Below are positions 53,475 through 63,123 of a stretch of DNA of 63,276 nt, in pieces. The notes below the pieces were generated by a model. That model was not told the DNA's origin. It saw only the letters and a program-made list of their open reading frames with translations, and did not search any database. The translations under genes were made by a program, and so were the position numbers. The DNA comes from Bacteroides gallinarum DSM 18171 = JCM 13658 (GTDB lineage: Bacteria; Bacteroidota; Bacteroidia; Bacteroidales; Bacteroidaceae), in NCBI RefSeq assembly GCF_000374365.1, contig NZ_KB894141.1, positions 1 to 63,276 on the forward strand, written 5' to 3'. Position 1 is the first letter of the stretch. Each line of letters opens with the position of its first letter.

Positions 53475-56400
53475 ATGAAAAGAAATTATTGCTTATCATT
53501 AGTGTTGCTTGCATTGTTTGGGATGTGTGCGCCATACTCGGCTATTGCCGCTGATAATGCGCCAAGTTCCCGGAGTACTCAGCAAGCTAAGACAATCACA
53601 GGTAAAGTGGTGGATGTTGCGGGCGAACCGATTATCGGAGCCAGTGTATTGGTGAAAGGTTCCAGCACAGGTTCTGTTACCGACATCGACGGAAAATTTT
53701 CGGTAGAAGCTCCGGTGGGTAGCACATTGGTAGTCTCGTTTGTGGGATATGCTACGGCAGAATTGAAGGTCGGGACGGCGACGGACTACACTGTTACCTT
53801 GAAAGACGATACCCAGTCGTTGAGCGAAGTCGTCGTAACGGCTATGGGTATCAAGAAAGAGAAAAAGGCTTTGGGCTATTCGGTTTCAGATATTAACTCG
53901 AAAGAGCTGATGAAGAATAAGCAGACGAATGTGGTGAACTCCCTGGCAGGTAAAATCCCCGGTGTGAATATCACCCAGGCGGGCGGTGCTGCGGGCGCCG
54001 GTTCCAACATCGTAATCCGCGGAGGTAACTCTGCCAGCGAATCCCGCGACAACCAGCCTTTGTTCGTTGTAGACGGTATTATCTATGATAACTCTACGGT
54101 AAATACGGGTAACTCCAGCACGGACGGCATGACGAAGACGGCAACGACTTTCAGCAACCGCGTAATGGATATCAACCCCGAGGATATCGAGAGCATGTCC
54201 GTATTGAAAGGCGCTGCCGCTGCTGCATTGTACGGTTCGCGTGCGGCCAACGGCGTTATCATCATTACTACCAAGAAAGGCGAGGAAGGGGCTGTAAGAG
54301 TAAATGTAAGCAGTAAATATACATATTCATGGGCTAACAAATTACCGGAAGTTCAAAATCTGTACGGCCGCGGAGAGTATAACACTTCCGGGAGCTTCTT
54401 AAATAAGACAATGGATTCCTGGGGCGACAGGATTGACGGCGCCACTTATGATAATATAGGCGATTTCTTCCAGGGAAGCAGCGTTTGGGATAACAGCGTA
54501 AGCGTATCCGGCGGTAGCAAAACCGGCTCTTTTTATTTATCGGGTTCCAATTACCACCAGTCCGGCATCATTCCTACGACGGGGTACGACAAGACGACTT
54601 TCCGTTTCAACGGCGAGCAGAAATACGGTATCCTTACGGTAGGAGCCAACGTTTCGTATTCGCAGGCAAGTACCGACAAGACCCTGACCAGCGCAGGTTT
54701 GTACGGACAGGGCGGCAACGGCGCCATGACCGCTGTTTACGGGTGGCCTATAGACGACCAGATGAGCCGCTATCTGAACGACGACGGCAGCAAATACCGC
54801 ATACTGGAAGGGTTGCAGGATTTGGAAGACGATATCGAGAATCCGTACTGGATTTTGAACAAAAATACCCTGGGAGACGAGACCTCCCGTTTTACAGGCG
54901 CCCTCAACGCAAGCCTGAAACTGACCGACTGGTGGGATGTATCGGCACGTGCGGGTATAGATAAATATACTACCAGCACTAACACGCTTCGCCGTGCAGG
55001 CGGCGCCGTCAAGCAGATATACCAGAACGGTTATATGTCCAAAGGCGATGTGAACTATCAGTATATCACGACGAATGTAATGTCTAATTTCCACAAGACT
55101 TTCGGCGATTTCGACCTGAACCTCCTGGTAGGTACTACTACGGAAGCCACGAAAACCACGAACAACACCCGTTGGGGATATAATTTCGTTACGGAAGGGC
55201 TTTACAGCTTCAACAATATCATTAAAGCCAACCAGTATTTCAAGGAGAGCACGGTACGTAAACGCATGGTAGGCCTTTATGGAGAATTCCGTGCTTCTTA
55301 CAAGAATATCGTTTATCTGACAGTGACCGGACGTAACGACTGGTCTTCCACGCTGCCGGTAGACAACCGTTCCTATTTCTACCCTTCCGTAAGCGGTTCA
55401 TTCGTGTTCACCGAACTGTTGCCGAAGAACGACGTGCTTTCGTTCGGTAAGATTCGTGCATCCTGGGCGCGGGTAGGTAAGGATGCCGATGCATATTCCT
55501 TAGGATATTATATGTGGCCGGTAGCTACCCTGAACGGCGGCAAGTACGGTATGGGCAATAGCTGGACAGGCGGCAGCGTCGGTTTGAAACCCGAGATACA
55601 GGACTCCTACGAATTCGGTTTGGAGATGCGCTTCTTCAACGGCCGTTTGGGATTCGACTATACCTACTACCAGAGCAAGACGAAAGACCAGATTTGCGCA
55701 CCGCGCCTGGCACAGTCTACGGGATATATCTTCCTCACCCTGAACGGCGGCTCGGTAGAAAATAAGGGTATGGAACTCTCCATTACCGGCAAGCCTGTCG
55801 TTACAAGGGATTTCCAATGGGAAGCGACCTTGAACCTTTCCGGTAACCGCGGTCGTTTGGGCGACTTTATCGACGGTGTGGATGTTTTCTATGTAACGGA
55901 TGCCCAGATAGGTGCGGCTAAGGCCGGTTCGATACCCAACGGAGGTTATTTCCTGGGATTGACGGGTAACAAGTACCAGACAGCCCAAGGTCCCGACGGC
56001 AAGACGTACAATGTAATCGATACATCCACCGGCTTGTATAAGGATACGCAGGTCGAAACCAATATCGTGGGTAACCGCGAGCCGAAACTGATAGGCGGTT
56101 TCAATAACAGCTTCAGTTATAAGAACTTCAACCTTTCTTTCTTGCTCGACATACGTTTGGGTGGCGATATTTATAACGGAACCGAATACTATCTCGTTAC
56201 GAAAGGACTGAGCACGAAGACGGCGAACCGGGAGTCCGTATCGTTTACGGGCGTCGTCAATACGGGTACTACCGCCAATCCGGCTTACGAAACCAAAACG
56301 ATTACTTATAATGCCAATGAAACCTATCAGGTGGGCAACTCCACCCGTTCCGGTAAGTACATGATTCAGGAATATTATAAGAATTATGCGAAGAATGCCT

Positions 56401-56672
56401 ATAACTTCATTACCGATACCAATTGGCTGCGTCTGCGCTCTATATCTTTGTCCTATGATTTCAAGGACTTGTTGAAGAAGCAGAACATAATCAAGGGACT
56501 GACTGCCACGGTTACGGGAACCAACCTGTTTGTATGGACGAATTACAAGGGTATGGACCCCGAGACATGCGTTTCCGGCTCCGGAACCGGAGGCTCCGGC
56601 TCTGCCGGTATCGACTATTGCGGTGTTCCGGCCACTGCCGGCATGTCGTTCGGTATTAATCTTACATTCTAA
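53475..56672 (+). CDS. SusC/RagA TonB-dependent transporter
   Basis: A 1065-residue outer-membrane importer working with the SusD protein downstream. Signal peptide about 1-26 (ending SAIAA), carboxypeptidase-like regulatory domain (about 45-115, ITGKVVDVAGEPIIGASVLV), plug with LSEVVVTAMGIKKEKKALGY and YGSRAANGVIIITTKKGEEG, then a barrel ending GINLTF. No STN domain, so it is not wired to an anti-sigma factor; no ECF sigma gene is near. No degradative enzymes are adjacent, so the substrate is unknown. Many genes of this short type import peptides or sugars. Confidence 0.94.
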   Translation: MKRNYCLSLVLLALFGMCAPYSAIAADNAPSSRSTQQAKTITGKVVDVAGEPIIGASVLVKGSSTGSVTDIDGKFSVEAPVGSTLVVSFVGYATAELKVGTATDYTVTLKDDTQSLSEVVVTAMGIKKEKKALGYSVSDINSKELMKNKQTNVVNSLAGKIPGVNITQAGGAAGAGSNIVIRGGNSASESRDNQPLFVVDGIIYDNSTVNTGNSSTDGMTKTATTFSNRVMDINPEDIESMSVLKGAAAAALYGSRAANGVIIITTKKGEEGAVRVNVSSKYTYSWANKLPEVQNLYGRGEYNTSGSFLNKTMDSWGDRIDGATYDNIGDFFQGSSVWDNSVSVSGGSKTGSFYLSGSNYHQSGIIPTTGYDKTTFRFNGEQKYGILTVGANVSYSQASTDKTLTSAGLYGQGGNGAMTAVYGWPIDDQMSRYLNDDGSKYRILEGLQDLEDDIENPYWILNKNTLGDETSRFTGALNASLKLTDWWDVSARAGIDKYTTSTNTLRRAGGAVKQIYQNGYMSKGDVNYQYITTNVMSNFHKTFGDFDLNLLVGTTTEATKTTNNTRWGYNFVTEGLYSFNNIIKANQYFKESTVRKRMVGLYGEFRASYKNIVYLTVTGRNDWSSTLPVDNRSYFYPSVSGSFVFTELLPKNDVLSFGKIRASWARVGKDADAYSLGYYMWPVATLNGGKYGMGNSWTGGSVGLKPEIQDSYEFGLEMRFFNGRLGFDYTYYQSKTKDQICAPRLAQSTGYIFLTLNGGSVENKGMELSITGKPVVTRDFQWEATLNLSGNRGRLGDFIDGVDVFYVTDAQIGAAKAGSIPNGGYFLGLTGNKYQTAQGPDGKTYNVIDTSTGLYKDTQVETNIVGNREPKLIGGFNNSFSYKNFNLSFLLDIRLGGDIYNGTEYYLVTKGLSTKTANRESVSFTGVVNTGTTANPAYETKTITYNANETYQVGNSTRSGKYMIQEYYKNYAKNAYNFITDTNWLRLRSISLSYDFKDLLKKQNIIKGLTATVTGTNLFVWTNYKGMDPETCVSGSGTGGSGSAGIDYCGVPATAGMSFGINLTF

Positions 56673-56696
56673 TAACAGACTTAAAAAGATAAGAGT

Positions 56697-58673
56697 ATGA
56701 AGAAACTAATACATATTGCACTTGGCTTGGCGCTTGTGTTCGGAATGTCTTCTTGCGAGGACTACTTGGATGTGAATACAGACCCGGATAATCCGGTTGC
56801 CGAAACCGTATCGCCGCAGCTCCGTCTGCCGTGGATACAGAACTATTACGCTTATGCGTGGGGTACGGCAAGCATGCGTACCAATACGATTGCCGGCATT
56901 ATGACGCAGACTTCCGGTACGGCTGCCAACAGCCTGCTGTCGTCGTGGAATCCTGCCCAAAGCTCGTGTACCACTATCTACCAGAATTTTTATCTGGGTG
57001 CAGGTGTAAACATCGAGGCATTGATTGATAAGGCGGAGGCGGAAGGAGCCTATCATTACGAAGGCGCAGCTTACTGTATCAAAGCTATGGGATTTATGAT
57101 GATGCTCGATTTGCACGGCGAGTTGCCGGTGCGCGAAGCATTCATAGGCAAGACCGACCCGGCTTACGACGACGGTAAGGCAATGTACGAGCTTTGCATG
57201 GGCTATTTGGATAAAGCCATTGAGAATTTCGGCAAACAGCAGAATGCCATTGCCCCGGCATTGAGTGAAGGCGATTTGTGGAACGGCGGAGAAGTCTCCA
57301 AATGGCTTAAATTGTGTTACGGTCTGAAAGCCCGTTACCTGCTGAAACTGTCTAAGAAAGCGGATATGTACGACCCGGAAGCCATTTTGGCCGCACTGAA
57401 CGCAGCTCCCCAGTCGAATGATGACAATACCATTATGAAACATTATAACGTAGAGGGCGATGAAGTCAATTTCACGGTGAGCGACCCTTACCAGGCTTCC
57501 GTAGTCTGGGACTGTACCGGATACGGCGGGACGCAACGCCTGACGCGCTGGTATGTTAACCTGCTTACTAATAAGTTTACAGGCGGTTCGGGGCTGGACG
57601 ACCCCCGTTTGTCCAAGCTGGTTCCTGCCATGATGAAGAATGTAAGATTGAATGCAGACGGTAAAATCGTTGCCGGGAATTACGACTGGGCACGCGATGC
57701 CGGGGTAGACGTGATACACTCCTCTACACGTGCGGACGGAGGTCCGGTGGCAGCATTGTTCGTAACGGGTGGGGAAACCGGTTACAATAAGGAGAAGAAC
57801 GGCTTTGCGATAACTTACGACTTGTCCAAGGCAGACAACGACACCAAGGCGAAATTCATTGCCGATGCCCGTGCCATACACGAAACGACGGTGGACGGAA
57901 ACACGGTGACCGTGCTTTACCAGAAAGGCTCCGCTTATTGCAATACCAAGGACTATAAACGTGCGGGCGATACCATTTACGTGAATTTACGTTCCAACGG
58001 TATGGCAAACAGCGGACGGAGCACTACGGATATGTATTATTATACGGATGCCAAGTACGATTACGTAGGCGGTACGGGTACGTTCTACGCACGTCCCAAT
58101 TCGGACTCCGATATCCTTACTTATTCTGAAATGTGCTTTATCAAGGCGGAAGTCCTATTCCGCAAGGGAGATACCGACGGCGCGTTGAGCGCTTACCGTA
58201 AAGGTATCGAAGCCAACTTCGACCGTATGCAGGAGAAGCTGAACGCATGGAAGGCGGAAGGCACGACCAATCCGGACCAGTTGCCGATGCCCGACAATGC
58301 CAAGAGCTCGTATATGGGCAGCGCTTCCGTATGCCAGCATGCAGCCTCCCTGACCCTGTTCGAAATCATGCGCCAGAAGATTATCGCCATGGGTATTAAC
58401 ATAGAGAACTGGAATGATATGCGCCGTTTGGATTATGACTATGTGGACTATGACCGTCCGTACGATTTTGCTGCCGTGAGCAAGATTGTAGGTACTTCCA
58501 AGAGCGACCCTACCTATTGGTTCCGCCGTTTCAGCCAGAGTACCCACGAAAGCAACTATAACCTGACCCAACTGAAAGCATCCAACAAGCAGGCTATGAC
58601 AGACCCGATATGGTCGTGCCCGGTTTGGTGGGACTGCACGACGGACAGCGAATACTACGGTTATATTAAGTAA
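56697..58673 (+). CDS. SusD/RagB-like nutrient-binding lipoprotein
   Basis: A 658-residue surface lipoprotein, partner of the SusC protein 24 bases upstream. The lipobox ends VFGMSSC (Cys20) followed by EDYLDVNTDPDNP, typical of the second SusD-like group (SusD-like 2). MRTNTIAGIMTQ, KAMGFMMMLDLHGELPV and the C-terminal MRRLDYDYVDYDRP fit. The substrate is not known. Confidence 0.92.
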   Translation: MKKLIHIALGLALVFGMSSCEDYLDVNTDPDNPVAETVSPQLRLPWIQNYYAYAWGTASMRTNTIAGIMTQTSGTAANSLLSSWNPAQSSCTTIYQNFYLGAGVNIEALIDKAEAEGAYHYEGAAYCIKAMGFMMMLDLHGELPVREAFIGKTDPAYDDGKAMYELCMGYLDKAIENFGKQQNAIAPALSEGDLWNGGEVSKWLKLCYGLKARYLLKLSKKADMYDPEAILAALNAAPQSNDDNTIMKHYNVEGDEVNFTVSDPYQASVVWDCTGYGGTQRLTRWYVNLLTNKFTGGSGLDDPRLSKLVPAMMKNVRLNADGKIVAGNYDWARDAGVDVIHSSTRADGGPVAALFVTGGETGYNKEKNGFAITYDLSKADNDTKAKFIADARAIHETTVDGNTVTVLYQKGSAYCNTKDYKRAGDTIYVNLRSNGMANSGRSTTDMYYYTDAKYDYVGGTGTFYARPNSDSDILTYSEMCFIKAEVLFRKGDTDGALSAYRKGIEANFDRMQEKLNAWKAEGTTNPDQLPMPDNAKSSYMGSASVCQHAASLTLFEIMRQKIIAMGINIENWNDMRRLDYDYVDYDRPYDFAAVSKIVGTSKSDPTYWFRRFSQSTHESNYNLTQLKASNKQAMTDPIWSCPVWWDCTTDSEYYGYIK

Positions 58674-58747
58674 ACGATAACCCCGTTGGTTTATAGAATG
58701 TTAAATTAAATATCTTAAAATCTTGATGTGCATATTATTTCATTGAT

Positions 58748-58755
58748 TATCTTTG
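58748..58755 (+). promoter_or_regulatory. Promoter -7 box of a candidate small RNA
   Basis: TATCTTTG matches TANNTTTG. It lies 75 bases past the SusD stop and about 80 bases before a terminator, with no known gene between. TTG at 58723-58725 lies 22 bases upstream. Confidence 0.5.
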
Positions 58756-58761
58756 CACTCG

Positions 58762-58868
58762 AAAAAGTAGGATATTAAGATATGATTAAAATATTGGAGA
58801 CCTATATAGTCTTCATTCATAGATGATGATTGGAACAGCCGGTTCGTGAGAATCGGCTGTTTTTGTTT
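58762..58868 (+). ncRNA. Candidate small RNA or attenuated leader
   Basis: A transcript starting from the box at 58748 would run about 105 bases to a terminator (AACAGCCG at 58834-58841, CGGCTGTT at 58854-58861, then TTTTG). Inside is a 14-codon frame at 58782-58826 (MIKILETYIVFIHR) that ends eight bases before the stem. It has no run of one amino acid. So it may be an independent small RNA, or a leader for the DUF3805-like gene. The remaining gap to 59062 holds a repeat. Confidence 0.4.
58834..58868 (+). terminator. Rho-independent terminator
   Basis: Eight-bp perfect stem AACAGCCG/CGGCTGTT, 12-base loop, followed by TTTTGTTTCG. Confidence 0.7.
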
Positions 58869-58927
58869 CGATTGTTTGCATATCAACGGCGGTAATGTTA
58901 CTTTTGCAGGAAGAAGTTATGCCGGAG

Positions 58928-59020
58928 GTTACCGCAGATTGCGCAGATACACACGAGCCCGATTGTAGCCCGTTGATTGCCAGCTCCGATAATCCGTGAG
59001 TGTCCGTAGGGACTGCGGCA
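58928..59020. repeat. Degenerate dispersed repeat (CCGCAGATT / AATCCGTG type)
   Basis: ACCGCAGATTGCGCAGATAC and GATAATCCGTGAGTGTCCGT share words with the repeats at 165-236 and 40895-40990. Non-coding and just upstream of the DUF3805-like gene. Confidence 0.4.
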
Positions 59021-59061
59021 GGAAAACTTCCGGTACAGATTCAAGATTAGTCAATACGAGT

Positions 59062-59871
59062 ATGGAGCAAGGCAAGAAATTTATTTCTCCCGGAGCATGG
59101 TTCTCTATGGTTTATCCGGCAGACTGGAACGAATTCGAAGACGGGGAAGGCTCTTTCCTGTTTTATAACCCTAATGAGTGGACAGGTAATTTCCGTATAT
59201 CGGCTTATAAAGGAAACACTACATACGGTAAGGAAGCCGTAGAGCAGGAACTGAAGGAGAATACCTCGGCAGCGCTCGTAAAGGTAGGTCGCCTGGACTG
59301 TGCATACAGCAAGGAGATGTTCGAGGAGGAAGGGGGTTATTACACCTCTCATCTTTGGGTTACGGGAATAGACGATGTGGCATTCGAATGCTCGTTCACG
59401 GTACGTAAAGGGGGAGCTGCGGCAGAGGCGGAAAATATAATAGCTTCATTGGAAACCCGCCTGGCGAACCGGAAATACCCGGCGGAAATAATCCCGGTAC
59501 GTCTTTCCGAAATCTACCGGATAAACGAGGCGTACGAGTGGGTGAGCACCACGGTGAAAGAGCAACTGAAAAAGGATTTCCAGGGACAGGAAGAAGATAT
59601 CGCCAATATGCAGCAAATCATGGATAGCGGCAGTATCGGCGCCAAGAAGAAAGAGGCATGGCTGGCGTTGGGCATTACGCTTTGCGTCATTCTGGCTAAT
59701 GAAGTGGACGGATTGGAGTGGCGTACGCTGATTGACGGCAACCGCGAGGACCCCGTTCTTCTGAACCTTGCAGACGACACCGTGATAGACCCGATGAAAC
59801 TGGTATGGAGCAAGGTGAAAGCCGGCGAAACCTGCAACTTGGCAGACGTCTATAAGAACCTGCTTTCGTAA
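59062..59871 (+). CDS. DUF3805/DUF3806-like protein
   Basis: A 269-residue soluble protein without a signal peptide. The N-terminal half (ISPGAWFSMVYPADWNEFED, FLFYNPNEWTGNFRISAYKG) matches the DUF3805 type and the C-terminal half (LGITLCVILANEVDGLEWR, about 190-269) the DUF3806 type, often paired. Function is unknown. The open frame extends 22 codons upstream through a repeat; the Met at 59062 is preferred. The ABC-F gene follows after 73 bases. Confidence 0.7.
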   Translation: MEQGKKFISPGAWFSMVYPADWNEFEDGEGSFLFYNPNEWTGNFRISAYKGNTTYGKEAVEQELKENTSAALVKVGRLDCAYSKEMFEEEGGYYTSHLWVTGIDDVAFECSFTVRKGGAAAEAENIIASLETRLANRKYPAEIIPVRLSEIYRINEAYEWVSTTVKEQLKKDFQGQEEDIANMQQIMDSGSIGAKKKEAWLALGITLCVILANEVDGLEWRTLIDGNREDPVLLNLADDTVIDPMKLVWSKVKAGETCNLADVYKNLLS

Positions 59872-59944
59872 TCTTTATCCTATAAATGGGGGCTGTCTGC
59901 ATGGCGGCTCCTGGTTTTCAACTCTCAATACAATACAGTAAGCT

Positions 59945-61834
59945 TTGGCAACAGTAAATTCAATTCTTCAGGTAGAGAACCTCACCAAGTCGTTCGGCGA
60001 CCTGGTACTTTTCGAGAATATATCCCTGGGCTTGTCCGAAGGGCAGCGTGTAGGGCTCATAGCCAAGAATGGCAGCGGCAAGTCTACATTGCTCAATATC
60101 CTTTCCGGAAAAGAAGGATACGATGAGGGCGTCATCTCTTTCAGGCGCGGCATAAGGGTAGGCTATCTGGAGCAAGACCCCCAATATCCTGAGGAGCTGA
60201 CGGTATTGGAAGCGTGTTTTCATCATGGCAACAGTACCGTAGAGCTGATTAAGGAATACGAACGCTGCATGGAAACGGAGGGGCATCCCGGGCTGGACGG
60301 TATCCTGGTGCGTATGGACCACGAGAAAGCCTGGGAGTATGAGCAGAAAGCCAAGCAGATTCTTTCGCAGCTCAAAATCCGCGACTTCAACCAGCAGGTA
60401 AAGTCCCTCTCCGGCGGGCAGTTGAAGCGTGTGGCGCTTGCCAATACGCTTATCACCGAACCCGATTTCCTGATATTGGACGAGCCTACCAACCACCTGG
60501 ACCTCGATATGACCGAGTGGCTGGAAGACTATCTGCGCCGTACCAACCTCACCCTGTTAATGGTAACGCACGACCGTTATTTCCTCGACCGTGTCTGCTC
60601 GGAGATTATCGAGATAGACAACCGCCGGCTATACCAGTATAAGGGCAATTACAGCTATTACCTGGAAAAGCGCGAGGAACGCATGGAAGCCAAGACAGCG
60701 GAGATAGAACGCGCTAACAACCTGTACCGCACGGAACTCGAGTGGATGCGCCGCATGCCGCAGGCGCGCGGGCATAAGGCACGTTATCGCGAGGAGGCTT
60801 TTTATGAGTTGGAGAAGGTAGCCAAGCAGCGCTTCAACAACGATAATGTGAAACTGGATGTAAAAGCGTCCTATATCGGCAGCAAAATCTTCGAAGCGGA
60901 GCATCTCTATAAGTCTTTCGGCGATTTGAAAATACTGGACGACTTCTCTTATATCTTCGCCCGTTATGAAAAAATGGGTATCGTGGGAAATAACGGTACG
61001 GGAAAGTCCACCTTCATCAAGATACTTATGGGTCATGAAAAGGCGGACAGCGGTACGTTGGATATCGGCGAAACCGTACGCTTCGGCTACTATTCGCAGG
61101 ACGGCTTGCAGTTCGACGAGCAGATGAAAGTCATCGATGTAGTGCAGGACATTGCAGAAGTGATAGAGCTGGGCAACGGTAAGCGCCTGACGGCATCGCA
61201 GTTCCTGCAACATTTCCTCTTTACCCCCGAGACGCAGCACAGCTATGTGTATAAGCTGAGCGGGGGCGAGCGTCGCCGCCTCTATCTGTGTACGGTGCTG
61301 ATGCGCAATCCTAATTTCCTGGTACTGGACGAGCCTACCAACGACCTCGACATCGTTACGCTGAATGTGCTCGAGGAATATTTGCAGAATTTCAAGGGGT
61401 GCGTGATTGTGGTGAGCCACGACCGCTACTTTATGGACAAGGTGGTAGACCATTTACTGGTATTCAACGGGCAGGGGGATATTCGCGACTTCCCCGGCAA
61501 CTACACCCAGTACCGCGACTGGAAAGATGCGAAGGCTTCCCTGGAAAAGGAAAAAGAGAGGGAGGCGGCAAAAGCCCAGGAGGAGAAAACCGCCAAGGTA
61601 CGTTTGAACGAGAAGCGGCGTATGTCCTTCAAGGAAAAACGCGAATTCGAACAGTTAGAGCAGGAGATTGCCGCGCTGGAAGCCGAAAAGCAGTCTATCG
61701 AGGAGGCGTTGTGCAGCGGTACATTGTCTGTGGATGAACTGACGGAGAAGTCGAAGCGCCTGCCGGAGTTGGCAGACCTGATTGATGAGAAAACGATGCG
61801 TTGGCTGGAGCTGAGCGAAATAGAACCGAATTGA
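59945..61834 (+). CDS. ABC-F family ATPase
   Basis: A 629-residue cytoplasmic protein with two ABC ATPase domains and no membrane segments, as in ABC-F translation factors that act on the ribosome. First domain: GLIAKNGSGKST, LSGGQLKRVALAN, LILDEPTNHLD. Second: GIVGNNGTGKST, LSGGERRRLYLCT, LVLDEPTNDLD. The linker (about 245-300, charged, ERMEAKTAEIERANNLYR) and a C-terminal coiled coil (about 535-620) are Uup-like. The start is TTG. It may aid stalled ribosomes; antibiotic protection is not implied. Confidence 0.92.
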   Translation: MATVNSILQVENLTKSFGDLVLFENISLGLSEGQRVGLIAKNGSGKSTLLNILSGKEGYDEGVISFRRGIRVGYLEQDPQYPEELTVLEACFHHGNSTVELIKEYERCMETEGHPGLDGILVRMDHEKAWEYEQKAKQILSQLKIRDFNQQVKSLSGGQLKRVALANTLITEPDFLILDEPTNHLDLDMTEWLEDYLRRTNLTLLMVTHDRYFLDRVCSEIIEIDNRRLYQYKGNYSYYLEKREERMEAKTAEIERANNLYRTELEWMRRMPQARGHKARYREEAFYELEKVAKQRFNNDNVKLDVKASYIGSKIFEAEHLYKSFGDLKILDDFSYIFARYEKMGIVGNNGTGKSTFIKILMGHEKADSGTLDIGETVRFGYYSQDGLQFDEQMKVIDVVQDIAEVIELGNGKRLTASQFLQHFLFTPETQHSYVYKLSGGERRRLYLCTVLMRNPNFLVLDEPTNDLDIVTLNVLEEYLQNFKGCVIVVSHDRYFMDKVVDHLLVFNGQGDIRDFPGNYTQYRDWKDAKASLEKEKEREAAKAQEEKTAKVRLNEKRRMSFKEKREFEQLEQEIAALEAEKQSIEEALCSGTLSVDELTEKSKRLPELADLIDEKTMRWLELSEIEPN

Positions 61835-61872
61835 TGTTCGGGTCGATAATGAACTGATTAAAAGACGATAGG

Positions 61873-62724
61873 ATGAGAAGAAGCGGAAATCTGACGAATT
61901 ATCATAGTCACAGCCTGTACTGTGACGGACGTGCCGGTATGGAGGACTTTGTGCGGTTTGCCCTGAGCGAAGGATTTACTTCGTATGGCTTTTCGTCCCA
62001 CGCCCCGTTGCCTTTTTCTACGGCATGGACAATGGAGTGGGACCGCATGGACGATTACCTTATGGAGTTCCGCCGCCTGAGAGCCAAGTATGCCGGCCGG
62101 ATAGAGTTGTATATCGGTTTGGAGATTGATTACCTGAATGAGGAAAGCAATCCGTCCGCCACCCGTTTCCGGGAACTTCCGCTGGATTACCGCATCGGCT
62201 CCGTACATATGTTATACAATGATAAGTCCGAAGTGGTGGATATAGATGTGCCTGCCGATGCCTTCGGGCAAATAGTAGACGGGCAGTTCGGCGGCGATTT
62301 GGAGTGGGTGGTACGCTCGTACTACGGACGTTTGAGGCATATGCTGGAATTAGGAGGCTTCGACATAGTGGGGCATGCGGACAAGATGCACTACAATGCC
62401 GCCTGTTACCGTCCCGGCCTGCTCGATGAACCGTGGTACGATACGCTTGTCAAAGAGTACTTCGAAGATATTGCCCGACGCGGCTACCAGGTGGAAATCA
62501 ACACCAAGGCTTATCACGATTTGGGTACTTTCTTCCCGAACGTGCGTTACTTCTCGTTTTTGCATAGCTTAGGCGTCCGCGTCCAGGTAAACAGCGATTC
62601 GCACTATCCGGAACGGATAAACAGCGGCCGCCCAGAAGCATTGCAGGCGTTGAAAAAGGCTGGTTACGAAACTGTAATGGAGTTGTACGGCGGGGCTTGG
62701 CAGGAAATGCCGATAGTCGGGTAA
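61873..62724 (+). CDS. PHP-family histidinol-phosphatase
   Basis: A 283-residue metal-dependent phosphatase of the PHP superfamily, HisJ/HisK type. Metal ligands are visible in NYHSHSLYCDG, GFSSHAPLPF, IGLEIDYL, IGSVHML, DIVGHADKMH and VNSDSHYPE. It would do the step already covered by the N-terminal half of HisB at 22094. It lies 39 bases downstream of the ABC-F gene. The family call is firm; histidinol phosphate as the real substrate is uncertain given HisB. Confidence 0.85.
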   Translation: MRRSGNLTNYHSHSLYCDGRAGMEDFVRFALSEGFTSYGFSSHAPLPFSTAWTMEWDRMDDYLMEFRRLRAKYAGRIELYIGLEIDYLNEESNPSATRFRELPLDYRIGSVHMLYNDKSEVVDIDVPADAFGQIVDGQFGGDLEWVVRSYYGRLRHMLELGGFDIVGHADKMHYNAACYRPGLLDEPWYDTLVKEYFEDIARRGYQVEINTKAYHDLGTFFPNVRYFSFLHSLGVRVQVNSDSHYPERINSGRPEALQALKKAGYETVMELYGGAWQEMPIVG

Positions 62725-62727
62725 GGC

Positions 62728-63123
62728 TCATTTGTTGTTGTTTTTCCGGTTATTGGGCATATACATTTGTGGCCACGGAATATTTTCTACTCCGTCGCCT
62801 ATGTAGAAGCCTAAATGCGGCGGTTGGTTATAACCTACGTTTTGCCATGCAATGCCCAGTCTGTATACGGGGTCGTGCATTAAAGTGTATAAACGATGCC
62901 GTGTCGGAATGGTGGTGGTATAGATACGGAGTTTGCCGGGGTCTTCCGCATCGCAGAAAATGATTTCTTCACGCCAGTCACCGAACAAATCGGCGCTGAG
63001 GTTGGGTGTCCGCTTTGTTCCGTTACAGTGCATCGCTCCGGGGAATTTGTTGATAGTTACCGCTTCTTTGCCATTCCATTTTGCAAGGTTAGTGCCATTC
63101 AGAATTTCATCTTGTAGGGACAT
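62728..63123 (-). pseudogene. 3' fragment of a rhamnogalacturonan lyase (PL11-like)
   Basis: The frame gives the C-terminal 131 residues of a rhamnogalacturonan endolyase: CNGTKRTPNLSADLFGDWRE, then EIIFCDAEDPGKLRIYTTT and HDPVYRLGIAWQNVGYNQPP. The intact enzyme is about 600 residues or more, cleaves the pectin rhamnogalacturonan-I backbone and is secreted. The similarity stops at about 63115, where an insertion-sequence end begins. The rest of the gene would be beyond the element or lost. The protein cannot be functional as it stands, having no signal peptide. Confidence 0.85.

Noticed and set aside
53475..58673. BtuB-type B12 transporter served by the riboswitch at 48600
   Set aside because: The riboswitch is on the other strand and points away; the pair has ordinary SusC/SusD features.
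58782..58826. Amino-acid attenuator leader peptide
   Set aside because: The peptide MIKILETYIVFIHR has scattered Ile but no run of one residue, and no biosynthetic gene follows; kept only as part of a candidate small RNA.
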